64,000 nt of DNA. Source: Burkholderia pyrrocinia. GTDB lineage: Bacteria > Pseudomonadota > Gammaproteobacteria > Burkholderiales > Burkholderiaceae. The stretch's first letter is position 1; each line of letters starts with the position of its first letter. The stretch covers positions 3,100,001-3,164,000 of the forward strand of contig NZ_CP070978.1 of the NCBI RefSeq assembly GCF_018417535.1, given 5' to 3'. Both the position numbers and the translations under genes were made by a program. Below the pieces are notes generated by a model, which was not told where the DNA came from, searched no databases, and worked only from the letters and a program-made list of their open reading frames with translations. Below, piece by piece: positions 54,113 to 62,430 of this stretch.

Positions 54113-55115
54113 TTCTTCTTCCACGCCTTCCACGCCTTCCACGACGCTCGCGGCTGCCGCCGGCGATGCGCCGCCGCCACGCGCGATGTGGGCGCAGTTG
54201 CGGCGCTCGACGCTGTTCTATCCGCTCGTCGGCCTCGTCGTCGTGTGTATCGCGATGATGATCGCGAGCCCGAGCTTCCTGTCCGCCGCGAACCTCGAGA
54301 ACGTGCTGCGCCAGGTGTCGATCAACGCGATCATCGCGGTCGGCATGACCTGCGTGATCCTGACGGGCGGGATCGACCTGTCGGTCGGTTCGGTGATGGC
54401 GCTGTCGGGCACGCTTGCGGCCGGGCTGATGGTCGCGGGCGTCAACGCGGTCGCCGCGCTCGCGATCGGCATCGCGGTCGGCTTCGGGTTCGGCTTCCTG
54501 AACGGCGTGTTCGTCGCGTTCGCGGGGATGCCGCCGATCATCGTCACGCTCGCGACGATGGGCATCGCGCGCGGCCTCGCGCAGATCTACACGGGCGGTT
54601 ATCCGATCGACGGGCTGCCCGACTGGGTCGCGTTCTTCGGCAGCGGCAAGGTGCTCGGCGTCCAGGCGCCCGTGCTGATCATGCTGGTGGTCTACGCGAT
54701 CGCGTGGCTGCTGCTCGAGCGCATGCCGTTCGGCCGCTACGTGTATGCGATCGGCGGCAACGAGCAGGCGACGCGGCTCACCGGCGTGCGCGTCGCGCGC
54801 GTGAAACTGATCGTCTACACGCTGGCCGGGCTCACGTCGGCGCTCGCCGCGATCGTGCTGACCGGGCGGCTGATGAGCGGGCAGCCGAACGCGGGCGTGG
54901 GCTTCGAGCTCGACGCGATCGCGGCCGTCGTGATGGGCGGCACGTCGATCTCCGGCGGGCGCGGCGCGATCCTCGGCACGCTGGTCGGCGCGCTGCTGCT
55001 CGGCGTGCTCAACAACGGGCTGAACATGATCGGCGTGAACCCGTATGTGCAGAACGTGATCAAGGGCGGCATCATCCTGCTCGCGATTTATATCAGCCGC
55101 GAACGGTCGCGGTAA
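54099..55115 (+). CDS. sugar ABC transporter permease (RbsC-like)
   Basis: A 338-residue inner-membrane permease with ~9-10 helices. Family blocks visible are [78 protein letters not shown] and [24 protein letters not shown]. The start follows CGAGGAGCGACCC. The N-terminal Ser/Thr/Pro tail contains a 9-bp tandem repeat (TTCCACGCC). It works with the preceding binding protein and ATPase. Confidence 0.93.
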   Translation: MNLPDSSSTPSTPSTTLAAAAGDAPPPRAMWAQLRRSTLFYPLVGLVVVCIAMMIASPSFLSAANLENVLRQVSINAIIAVGMTCVILTGGIDLSVGSVMALSGTLAAGLMVAGVNAVAALAIGIAVGFGFGFLNGVFVAFAGMPPIIVTLATMGIARGLAQIYTGGYPIDGLPDWVAFFGSGKVLGVQAPVLIMLVVYAIAWLLLERMPFGRYVYAIGGNEQATRLTGVRVARVKLIVYTLAGLTSALAAIVLTGRLMSGQPNAGVGFELDAIAAVVMGGTSISGGRGAILGTLVGALLLGVLNNGLNMIGVNPYVQNVIKGGIILLAIYISRERSR

Positions 55116-55161
55116 CGTGCGATCGATCAGATATCCGAATCATCAACGAAAGAGACAACTC

Positions 55162-56250
55162 ATGACGACACCCGAAGCCCAGCCGCGGATGACCGCGGTC
55201 GTCTGCCACGGCCCGGAGGACTATCGTGTCGAACAGGTCGCGAAGCCGCGCCCCGGCACGAACGAACTCGTGATCCGCATCGCCGCATGCGGGATCTGCG
55301 CGAGCGACTGCAAGTGCTATACGGGCGCGAAGATGTTCTGGGGCGGCCCGAACCCGTGGGTGAAGGCGCCCGTGATTCCCGGCCATGAATTCTTCGGCCA
55401 TGTCGAAGCGCTCGGCGACGGTGCGGCCGGGCATTTCGGCGTGGCGTTGGGCGATCGCGTGATCGCCGAGCAGATCGTGCCGTGCGGCAAGTGCCGCTAT
55501 TGCAGGTCGGGCCAGTACTGGATGTGCGAGGTGCACAACATCTTCGGCTTCCAGCGCGAGGTCGCCGACGGCGGGATGGCCGAATACATGCGTATTCCGC
55601 CGACTGCGATCGTCCACAAGATCCCGCTCGGCGTATCGCTCGAAGATGCCGCGATCATCGAGCCGCTGTCGTGCGCGATCCATACGGTGAACCGCGGCGA
55701 CGTCCAGCTCGACGACGTCGTCGTGATCGCGGGCGCGGGCCCGCTCGGGCTGATGATGACGCAGGTCGCGCACCTGAAGACGCCGAAGCAACTCGTCGTG
55801 ATCGACCTGATCGACGAACGCCTCGAACTCGCGCGACAGTATGGCGCCGACGTGACGATCAACCCGCAGCGCGACGACGCGCGCGAGATCGTCCGCGCGC
55901 TGACCGACGGCTACGGCTGCGACGTGTATATCGAGACGACCGGCGCGCCGGTCGGCGTGAGCCAGGGGCTCGACCTGATCCGCAAGCTCGGCCGTTTCGT
56001 CGAATTCAGTGTGTTCGGCGAGGATGCGACCGTCGACTGGTCGATCATCGGCGATCGCAAGGAGCTCGACGTGCGCGGCGCGCACCTTGGGCCATACTGC
56101 TATCCGGTCGCGATCGACCTGCTCGCGCGCGGGCTCGTCACGTCGAAAGGCATCGTCACGCACGGTTTCGCGCTCGAGGATTGGGACGACGCGATCCGCG
56201 TCGCGAAATCGCCCGAATCGATCAAGGTGCTGCTGAAGCCGGCCCGCTGA
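55162..56250 (+). CDS. zinc-dependent polyol dehydrogenase (erythritol/L-threitol dehydrogenase-like)
   Basis: A 362-residue medium-chain dehydrogenase. Catalytic zinc ligands: Cys in CGICASDCKCY and His in IPGHEFFGHVE. Structural zinc: CGKCRYCRSGQYWMC. The NAD-binding motif is VVVIAGAGPLGLMMTQ. The stretch GDRVIAEQIVPCGKCRYC followed by MCEVHNIFGFQ resembles the group annotated as erythritol/L-threitol dehydrogenase, which oxidises a C4 polyol to L-erythrulose. It lies 46 bp after the ABC permease and 29 bp before a kinase, so it probably performs the first step after uptake. Enzyme class is firm; substrate is inferred. Confidence 0.85.
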   Translation: MTTPEAQPRMTAVVCHGPEDYRVEQVAKPRPGTNELVIRIAACGICASDCKCYTGAKMFWGGPNPWVKAPVIPGHEFFGHVEALGDGAAGHFGVALGDRVIAEQIVPCGKCRYCRSGQYWMCEVHNIFGFQREVADGGMAEYMRIPPTAIVHKIPLGVSLEDAAIIEPLSCAIHTVNRGDVQLDDVVVIAGAGPLGLMMTQVAHLKTPKQLVVIDLIDERLELARQYGADVTINPQRDDAREIVRALTDGYGCDVYIETTGAPVGVSQGLDLIRKLGRFVEFSVFGEDATVDWSIIGDRKELDVRGAHLGPYCYPVAIDLLARGLVTSKGIVTHGFALEDWDDAIRVAKSPESIKVLLKPAR

Positions 56251-56279
56251 CGGCCGGCGTGCGCCTCCCCGGAGACATC

Positions 56280-57827
56280 ATGGAATACGTCATAGGCGTC
56301 GACATCGGTACGCAGAGCACCAAGGCACTGCTCGTCGACCGGCACGGCACGATCGTCGCGCGGCGTTCGGCCGGCTACCAGCCCGATACGCCGCGCCCGC
56401 TGTGGGCCGAGCAATGGCCGCAGGTGTGGTTCGACGCGGTGCTCGAATGCATCGCGGGCTGCATGAGCGATGCGCGCGCGCAGGGCGTGCCGGCCGATGC
56501 GATCCGCGCGGTGTGCGTGAGCAGCCTGTACGGCGGCTCGGGCATTCCGGTCGACAGCGACATTCGGCCGCTCCATCCATGCCTGATCTGGATGGACCGG
56601 CGCGCGACCGCGCAAGTCGACTGGGTAAATGAAAACGTGAACGTCGAGCGGCTGCGCGTGATCACGGGCAACGGCGTCGACAGCTACTACGGCTTCACGA
56701 AGATGCTGTGGCTGCGCGATCAGCGGCCGGACGTGTGGGCGAACGTGCGTTATTTCCTGCCGCCGAACGCGTACGTGATCTACCTGCTGACCGGCGAAGT
56801 CGCGGTCGATCACAGTTCGGCCGGCAACATCGGCGGCGTGTACGACGTCGCGCGCCGCGAGTGGTCCGACGACGCGCTCGACATGCTCGGCATTCCGGCG
56901 ACGATGATGCCCGAGCGGCTCGTCGATTCGACGGAGATCGTCGGCGGGTTGCTGTCGCAATGGACCGAGCAGCTCGGGCTGCCGGCCGGCACGCCCGTCG
57001 TCGCGGGCGGCGTCGATGCGGCCGTCGCGACCTTCGCGGCCGGCGCGACGCGTACCGGGCAGCATGTCGCGATGATCGGCACCAGCATGTGCTGGGGCTA
57101 CGTGAACCGGCATGTCGATGCGCGGCACGGGCTCGTCAGCATGCCGCACGTGTTCAACGGTCACCGCGACCTGTACGTGTTCGGCGGTGCGATCACGGCC
57201 GGCGCATCGGTCGCGTGGTTTCGCGACCAGTTCTGTCATGCGGAAATCGATGCGGCGCGCCTGCTGCCGCACGGCGATCCGCACGTGCTGCTCGAGGAAG
57301 CGGCCGAACGCGTGCCGGCCGGTGCCGACGGCGTGCTGTTCCTGCCGTACCTGATGGGCGAGCGCAGTCCGGTGTGGGATGCGAAGGCGAGCGGCGCATT
57401 CGTCGGGCTGAGTCTTGCGCATACGTGGGCGCATCTTTATCGCGCGGTGCTCGAAGGCGTCGCGTTCGCGTTGCGGCACAACATCGAGGCCGGCCGTCGC
57501 GGGGCGGTGGCGCTGGACGACCGGCTGATCGTCGTCGGCGGTGCCGCGCATTCGGCGTTGTGGATGCAGATCATCGCGGACGTGACGGGCTTTCCGGTGT
57601 GGACGATCGAGCAGGACGTCGAAGCCGCGATGGGTGCCGCGCTGCTCGCGGGTGTCGGGGCAGGGCTCGTGTCGCACGACGACGCGCAGGGCGGATGGGT
57701 CACGCTCGTCGAGCGCGCGCGACCCGATGCCGAACGCGCGCAAGCGTATGCGGCGCGCTTCGCGCTCTATACGGCGCTGTATCCGGCGCTCAAGCCGATC
57801 ATGCACGACCTGCACACACCATCATGA
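56280..57827 (+). CDS. FGGY-family carbohydrate kinase
   Basis: A 515-residue sugar kinase. The N-terminal phosphate loop is YVIGVDIGTQSTKALLVD. FGGY-family blocks visible are GTPVVAGGVDAAVATFAAGA, FLPYLMGERSPVWDAKASGAFVGL and RLIVVGGAAHSALWMQIIADVTGFPV. It should phosphorylate the keto-sugar made by the neighbouring dehydrogenase(s); xylulokinase-like architecture fits xylulose or erythrulose. CCCGGAG precedes the ATG. The stop overlaps the ATG of the SDR gene (ATGA). Confidence 0.9.
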   Translation: MEYVIGVDIGTQSTKALLVDRHGTIVARRSAGYQPDTPRPLWAEQWPQVWFDAVLECIAGCMSDARAQGVPADAIRAVCVSSLYGGSGIPVDSDIRPLHPCLIWMDRRATAQVDWVNENVNVERLRVITGNGVDSYYGFTKMLWLRDQRPDVWANVRYFLPPNAYVIYLLTGEVAVDHSSAGNIGGVYDVARREWSDDALDMLGIPATMMPERLVDSTEIVGGLLSQWTEQLGLPAGTPVVAGGVDAAVATFAAGATRTGQHVAMIGTSMCWGYVNRHVDARHGLVSMPHVFNGHRDLYVFGGAITAGASVAWFRDQFCHAEIDAARLLPHGDPHVLLEEAAERVPAGADGVLFLPYLMGERSPVWDAKASGAFVGLSLAHTWAHLYRAVLEGVAFALRHNIEAGRRGAVALDDRLIVVGGAAHSALWMQIIADVTGFPVWTIEQDVEAAMGAALLAGVGAGLVSHDDAQGGWVTLVERARPDAERAQAYAARFALYTALYPALKPIMHDLHTPS

Positions 57828-58582
57828 ACGCACGATTCGATTTCAGCGGTTCGCGGGTGCTCGTCACGGGTGCATCGAGCGGGATCGGGCGCGCGTGCGC
57901 GGTCGCACTGGCGAATGCGGGCGCGCGGGTTGTCGCGGCGGGGCGCGACATGGCCGCGCTCGATGCGCTTGCCGGCGAGACTGTATGCGATACGTTGCGC
58001 ATCGATGTCGGCGGCGACGAACACGCGCTCGATGCCGCGCTGGCCGCGCACGACGCGTTCGATGGCCTCGTCAATTGTGCGGGGATCGCGTCGCTCGAAC
58101 CGGCGCTCGAGGTCAGCGCCGGGCATTTCGATCGCGCGATGGCCGTCAATGCGCGCGGCGCGGCGCTCGTCGCGAGGGCCGTTGCGCGGAAGATGATCGC
58201 GCGTGACGGACGCGGCGCCGCGCATGCGCGGGGCAGCATCGTCAACGTATCGAGCCAGGCCGCGCTCGTCGGCTTGCCCGCGCATCTGAGCTATTGCGCG
58301 TCGAAGGCGGCGATGGACGCGATCACGCGCGTGCTGTGCATCGAACTCGGGCCGCACGGCATTCGTGTGAACAGCGTGAACCCGACCGTGACGCTCACGC
58401 CGATGGCACAGTTCGCGTGGAGCGAACCGGAGAAGCGCGCGCCGATGCTGGCGGCGATTCCGCTCGGGCGATTTGCGGAGCCGGACGAGATCGTCGAGCC
58501 GATCCTGTTTTTGCTGAGCGATGCGGCGTCGATGATCAGCGGCGTGTCGTTGCCGATCGACGGCGGGTATACGGCGCGATAG
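57824..58582 (+). CDS. short-chain dehydrogenase, L-xylulose reductase (DCXR)-like
   Basis: A 252-residue SDR. Cofactor motif VLVTGASSGIGRA and catalytic SYCASKAAMD (YxxxK) are present. The C-terminal region NSVNPTVTLTPMAQFAWSEP, then IPLGRFAEPDEIVEPILFLLSD is strikingly close to dicarbonyl/L-xylulose reductases, which interconvert L-xylulose and xylitol with NADP(H). In this operon it may handle a second redox step on the transported polyol or keto-sugar. It is the last gene of the operon. Confidence 0.87.
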   Translation: MNARFDFSGSRVLVTGASSGIGRACAVALANAGARVVAAGRDMAALDALAGETVCDTLRIDVGGDEHALDAALAAHDAFDGLVNCAGIASLEPALEVSAGHFDRAMAVNARGAALVARAVARKMIARDGRGAAHARGSIVNVSSQAALVGLPAHLSYCASKAAMDAITRVLCIELGPHGIRVNSVNPTVTLTPMAQFAWSEPEKRAPMLAAIPLGRFAEPDEIVEPILFLLSDAASMISGVSLPIDGGYTAR

Positions 58583-58670
58583 GCCGCGTCATGCGGCGAC
58601 GGGCTGCCGGCTGCCATCGACCGCACATGACGGGAAATAGGGGCGAATGTGCGGAGCGGCCGGCGCGCAA

Positions 58671-58814
58671 CTAAACCGGGTCTTTGCTCGGTGGTCCGTC
58701 CGGTTGTTGCGGATTGTCGTGGTGATGACCCGGTGGCGGCGACAGCGGGTCGTCTTCCGGATCGCGGTTCGGGTCGGCCGGTGGCTCGGGCGTCGGGGTC
58801 GTGTGATCGGTCAT
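58671..58814 (-). CDS. 47-residue Pro/Asp-rich small protein
   Basis: From ATG 58814 the product MTDHTTPTPEPPADPNRD continues as a Pro/Asp/His-rich, surely disordered peptide ending PSKDPV. CTCTCC lies before the start, so the ribosome site is poor. Similar small Pro-rich ORFs are common in Burkholderia without known function. The strong, consistent composition is the only support. Confidence 0.4.
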   Translation of the reverse strand: MTDHTTPTPEPPADPNRDPEDDPLSPPPGHHHDNPQQPDGPPSKDPV

Positions 58815-59014
58815 GGAGAGCTCGCGCAATGCGTGACGGCGGCGGCGCGGTGGGCGCGCCTCGTCTTCGTTATAGGCAATCGGGCGCGCGTTTGCAGCGG
58901 GATTCTTGCGGCGGGGTGTCTGGCGCTGCCGAAATTCGTGCATTGACGACTATCGCGCGGGATTCTGCGACGCGGGAGCGGGGCGATGCGTCGCCGGGGC
59001 CCGCGCGATCGCGG

Positions 59015-59599
59015 TCAGCGCAAATCCGTGGGCGTATCGACGTCGCGCAGGATGCCGGGATCGTCGACGTCGAGCAGTTTCACCGCCGCGCTGGCGAACA
59101 GCGCGCGGGCGCCCGTGTCGCCGTCGAGGGCGGCGAGCGCATCGAAATGGTGCGCGGCGAAGCCGACCGGATGGCCGCGCACGCCGCGATGCGCGGGCGC
59201 GACGATCGACGCATCGTCGGCGTCGAGCGCACGCGTGACGGCTTCGTAGGTCGATGGTGCGATCCACGGCATGTCGCCGAGCGCGACGAGCCAGCCGTTC
59301 GCTTCGGGGGTCGTGCGCACGCCGGCCGCGAGGCTCGCGCCCATGCCGCGCAACGCGTCGGGAGCGTAGACGACCTGGCATCCGGCTTCGTTCAGCAGAA
59401 TCGCGAGTTTTTCGGCGCCGGGACGCACGACGGCGATCACGTCGGCCGTGGCCGCCGCGAGATGGCGGGCGGCCGCGACCGCGACCGGCGTGCCGTCGGG
59501 CAGCAGCGCGAGCAGCTTGCTGTGCAGGCCGCTCGGGTCGAAGCGTTGACCGAGACCGCCGGCGAGCAGGACGCCGGTGGCGAGTGACGCATAGGACAT
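59015..59599 (-). CDS. MocA/MobA-like molybdenum-cofactor nucleotidyltransferase
   Basis: A 194-residue NTP-transferase. The N-terminal TGVLLAGGLGQRFDPSGLHSKLLALLP has the LAGGxGxR nucleotide motif and the substrate Lys. GWLVALGDMPWIAPSTYE and HRGVRGHPVGFAAHHF are typical of MocA, which adds CMP to molybdopterin for the xanthine-dehydrogenase family. That fits the IorA/IorB-type enzyme in this window, though the genes are 24 kb apart. MobA-type or sugar nucleotidyltransferase activity cannot be excluded. Confidence 0.82.
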   Translation of the reverse strand: MSYASLATGVLLAGGLGQRFDPSGLHSKLLALLPDGTPVAVAAARHLAAATADVIAVVRPGAEKLAILLNEAGCQVVYAPDALRGMGASLAAGVRTTPEANGWLVALGDMPWIAPSTYEAVTRALDADDASIVAPAHRGVRGHPVGFAAHHFDALAALDGDTGARALFASAAVKLLDVDDPGILRDVDTPTDLR

Positions 59600-59700
59600 C
59601 GGCGCGGGGGAGTGAGACAGGTGCCGCGATTGTGCGGGAGCGGGCGGGGATCGGCAAGTGAGGATGTTACCGAGTCGTGCCCGTCAGATCGGAAAGACGT

Positions 59701-60381
59701 TCATCGCGCACCTTCGTCGAGCATGTTTTCCTCGACGGGGCCGTAAATCGCGTGCGATTCCCGCTGCATGACGGCCCAATAGCGGTCGCCGAACGATCAG
59801 TGCCACCATTCCGACGGGTAATTCGTGAAGCCGGCGCCGGTCATCGCGGCGATCAGTACGTGGCGGTTGCGCGTCGCCGGTCGGCTGATGAATGCGTTGT
59901 GCGTGTAGCACGCGCCGGACGATTCCTGGTCGGTGGCGTTCATGATGCTGCCCATGTCGGCTTCGATGCCGTGCGCCGATCTCAGCGTGAGATCGACGGC
60001 GGCGCCGGTCGGATGCGCGGCGACTTCCGGCGGCGCGATGTAGCGGCTCGCCAGTTCGTACAGCGTATCGTCGGACGGCAGCGGATTCAGCGTGCCGCGC
60101 AGTTCGGCGAGATGGTCGGCGAAGTATTCGCGCTGAAGTGCGAGCGGGCGATAACCTTCCTTGATGTACAGGCGCAGGCCGGCGGGGAGCGTGTGCGCGG
60201 CGGCAACCAGTCGTTCGGCGACACCGCGGCGCACCTTCAGGAAATGCGGGCTCGTGTTCGAAACGACGCTGCGCGACAGGTCGACGGCGATGCGTTCATC
60301 GAATGCGGCGAGATCGACAAACCCTTCGTGCGATTCCATCAGGGCGATCGACCGGACAACGGGATCGGAGAGCGGTATCAC
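59701..60381 (-). pseudogene. ddpX: D-Ala-D-Ala dipeptidase (VanX/DdpX, M15D) with internal stop codon
   Basis: The frame from GTG 60381 encodes zinc dipeptidase blocks: LRLYIKEGYRPLALQREYF, AAHPTGAAVDLTL (zinc His and Asp) and the catalytic/zinc SEWWH. Right after SEWWH there is a TGA (59799-59797), where relatives have Trp (WWHW[S/F]xGDRYW). Reading through gives SFGDRYWAVMQRESHAIYGP and ends at 59701, a normal 226-residue length. So a single TGG-to-TGA change removes the last 32 residues. The truncated 194-residue product keeps all active-site residues, so activity is not ruled out. The enzyme splits D-Ala-D-Ala for recycling. The start could also be the ATG 14 codons inside. Confidence 0.8.
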
Positions 60382-60548
60382 GATAGCGAGCGGCGTGGCG
60401 CGACGACGGTTGCGGGCCGTGAGCCGGCCGCCCGGGATGCGTGCTCTGTCGCAGGTGGCCGATCCCGGGCGTTTTGGTCAGACGAATCGCCAATATGCCA
60501 GAGTCCGGCGGAGGATGTGTCGTGGTTTGGCTTGCGGGCGGGCGATGC

Positions 60549-60944
60549 TTACCAGAGCGTCTTCACGTGCGCGTAAGCGCGGATTTTTTCGTCGCGGGTG
60601 ACGAGCGGTGCGCCGAGCCGCCGCGCGGTGGCGACGATCATCCGGTCGGCCGGATCCTTGTGAAACGTGCCGGGCAGCGCGGTGGATTTCGCGGCGATGT
60701 CGGCATCGACGGGCACGAAGCGCATGCCGTCGATCTGCGCGACGGTGGCGAGCCACGCGTCGACATCCATCGTCAGTGCGAGGCGGTCGTTGCGCACCAG
60801 CATCGCAATCTCCCACGCGGAGATCGCGGATGCGGCGAGCGCGCCTTCGCCCCGCGCGCGGTCGATCGCGCTTCGCGCTTTTCTGCTGAGCGACGGATCG
60901 CCCGCTACCCACCACACCAATGCATGCGTATCCAGCACGATCAC
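60549..60944 (-). CDS. vapC: VapC-type PIN-domain toxin
   Basis: A 131-residue endoribonuclease. The PIN acidic residues are visible: VIVLDTHALVWW, ISAWEIAML, KDPADRMIVATA and LVTRDEKI. The start is taken as GTG 60944, which overlaps the antitoxin stop (GTGA) and has GGGAGG seven bases upstream; a TTG at 60959 is also in frame. VapC toxins cut tRNA or rRNA when the antitoxin is degraded. Pairing with a Phd-type antitoxin is common. Confidence 0.9.
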   Translation of the reverse strand: MIVLDTHALVWWVAGDPSLSRKARSAIDRARGEGALAASAISAWEIAMLVRNDRLALTMDVDAWLATVAQIDGMRFVPVDADIAAKSTALPGTFHKDPADRMIVATARRLGAPLVTRDEKIRAYAHVKTLW

Positions 60945-61180
60945 CGCGACGCCTCCCAATCATCTTCCGCAATCGGATCGAGAGGATTGTCGTAGCGCAT
61001 GACCGAGCCGCGCAATATGTCCAACGGCTGAGCCTCGCGTGCGTGATACGGCCGGATCTCGAGCGTCGGCTTGCCGTGATCGGTGACGATCAGGCTTTCG
61101 CCCGACGCCTCGACCAGCCGGAAATATTCGAGTGCGCGAGCCTTGAACTCGGATTTCGAAACGGGATCGTGCGGCATCAT
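60941..61180 (-). CDS. Phd/YefM-type antitoxin
   Basis: A 79-residue antitoxin. SKSEFKARALEYFRLVEASGESLIVTDHGKPTLEIRPY is the classical Phd/YefM DNA-binding half; the C-terminal half, ending NPLDPIAEDDWEASR, would wrap the toxin. The start is ATG 61180 or the ATG right after it. The stop overlaps the toxin start. A 14-bp direct repeat immediately upstream is the likely autoregulatory operator. Confidence 0.9.
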   Translation of the reverse strand: MMPHDPVSKSEFKARALEYFRLVEASGESLIVTDHGKPTLEIRPYHAREAQPLDILRGSVMRYDNPLDPIAEDDWEASR

Positions 61181-61185
61181 GATAT

Positions 61186-61213
61186 GAGCATGGTCATTTG
61201 ACGATGGTCATTT
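61186..61213 (-). promoter_or_regulatory. direct-repeat operator of the toxin-antitoxin pair
   Basis: GAGCATGGTCATTT (61186-61199) and GACGATGGTCATTT (61200-61213) are adjacent 14-bp direct repeats differing at two positions, 5 bp upstream of the antitoxin start. Placement fits Phd-type autorepression. Confidence 0.55.
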
Positions 61214-61370
61214 TATGGCGCACCCGAGCATGACGCAAGCGGGTGAGTGCATGCCGGACGTGTCTGGCAGCACGCGCACCGCACGACCGGATCATGCTAC
61301 GCGTCCGCCCACTTCCTCGACAGGTGGCGATCAATCCGCGTCTTGCTTGCGCCGTGCTTCGAAAGCCTGA

Positions 61371-62300
61371 TTAGCTCGAACGTGCAGCGTTGATCTTGCT
61401 GTCCCGATAGTCTCTGGGCGAGCATTTCATGATGCGCTTGAAGGCATTGCTGAAAGCGCTGTCGGATTCGTAACCGACGGCCTGAGCGATCGAGGAAATC
61501 GTGAGGTGCTGGTTTCTCAGGGACCGGGTCGCCAGTTGTATGCGCCAACGCAGGACGTATTCCAGCGGCGAAAAGCCCGCTATCTGCTTGAAACGCAACG
61601 CCAGTGTCGAGCGCGAGACGCCCGCCACTTCGGCCAGGGCCTCGACCGTCCAGCGTCTGGCCGGGCTGGTGTGAATCGCTTGAATGGCGGCGCCGATGCG
61701 CGGCTCGGACAGCGCCGAGAGCCAACCCGGTGTAGTGGCGCCTTCCTGCGCCAGGTAAATGCGCAGCACCTGCACCAGCATGATGTGGCCCAGATGCTGG
61801 ACCATCAGTGCGCCGCCCGGAGACGGGGCGGCGAGTTCGTGCGCCAACCGCTGCAACGCCCAGCGCAATACGGAGGCCTGATCCGACTCGCTCTTGATCA
61901 CCGCTACCGGCGGCAGGCTGTCGAACAGAAGCCCGGCTTCGTCGCCGAAGGCGAAGCGCCCGCCGACCAGAAAGCAGTCGTCGTTGCTGCCGCAGTGCGC
62001 CACGCCGTTCACGGCATGACGATAGAGTTCATCGGCATCGAGCGCCGGCAGCGCAAGATCGCTGCCGATCAAGACGGGGCGCGCGCGGGAGAGCAGGAAA
62101 CAGTCGCCTGCCTCCAACTGTAGCGGTTCCGCTTCTCCTTCCACGGCCAGCCAGCATGTTCCCCGTACAAGCACGTTGAACTTGACGCCTTCCGGCGCTG
62201 GAAAGCGCACGGCCCAGTCGCCACCTGCCTGCAGTCCACCGAAAAAGGAGCTTTGGTTACTCAGCAAGGAAAGGACTTCCGATAGTGGGTCGATGTTCAT
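61371..62300 (-). CDS. AraC-family regulator with cupin_6 domain
   Basis: A 309-residue regulator. The N-terminal part is the AraC cupin_6 type (VKFNVLVRGTCWLAVEGEAEPLQLEAGDCFLLSRARPVLIGSD). The C-terminal AraC domain has WTVEALAEVAGVSRSTLALRFKQIAGFSPLEYVLRWRIQLA and TISSIAQAVGYESDSAFSNAFKRIMKCSPRDYR. The start at 62300 is the first good Met of the folded part. It is divergent from the monooxygenase/hydrolase genes and most likely controls them, as is common for Baeyer-Villiger degradation operons. GC is slightly lower than the surrounding genes. Confidence 0.88.
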   Translation of the reverse strand: MNIDPLSEVLSLLSNQSSFFGGLQAGGDWAVRFPAPEGVKFNVLVRGTCWLAVEGEAEPLQLEAGDCFLLSRARPVLIGSDLALPALDADELYRHAVNGVAHCGSNDDCFLVGGRFAFGDEAGLLFDSLPPVAVIKSESDQASVLRWALQRLAHELAAPSPGGALMVQHLGHIMLVQVLRIYLAQEGATTPGWLSALSEPRIGAAIQAIHTSPARRWTVEALAEVAGVSRSTLALRFKQIAGFSPLEYVLRWRIQLATRSLRNQHLTISSIAQAVGYESDSAFSNAFKRIMKCSPRDYRDSKINAARSS

Positions 62301-62430
62301 TTTCGGATGATCTCGATAGAAATTAGGATGTCCTTGCATTCACAATTTTCAGTATACCCACGACAATTCCGATCGAGTGCTGCAGTTGTGTGCTGCCGGC
62401 AAGGACTCGAACCATCGGAGACGTGGCCAC

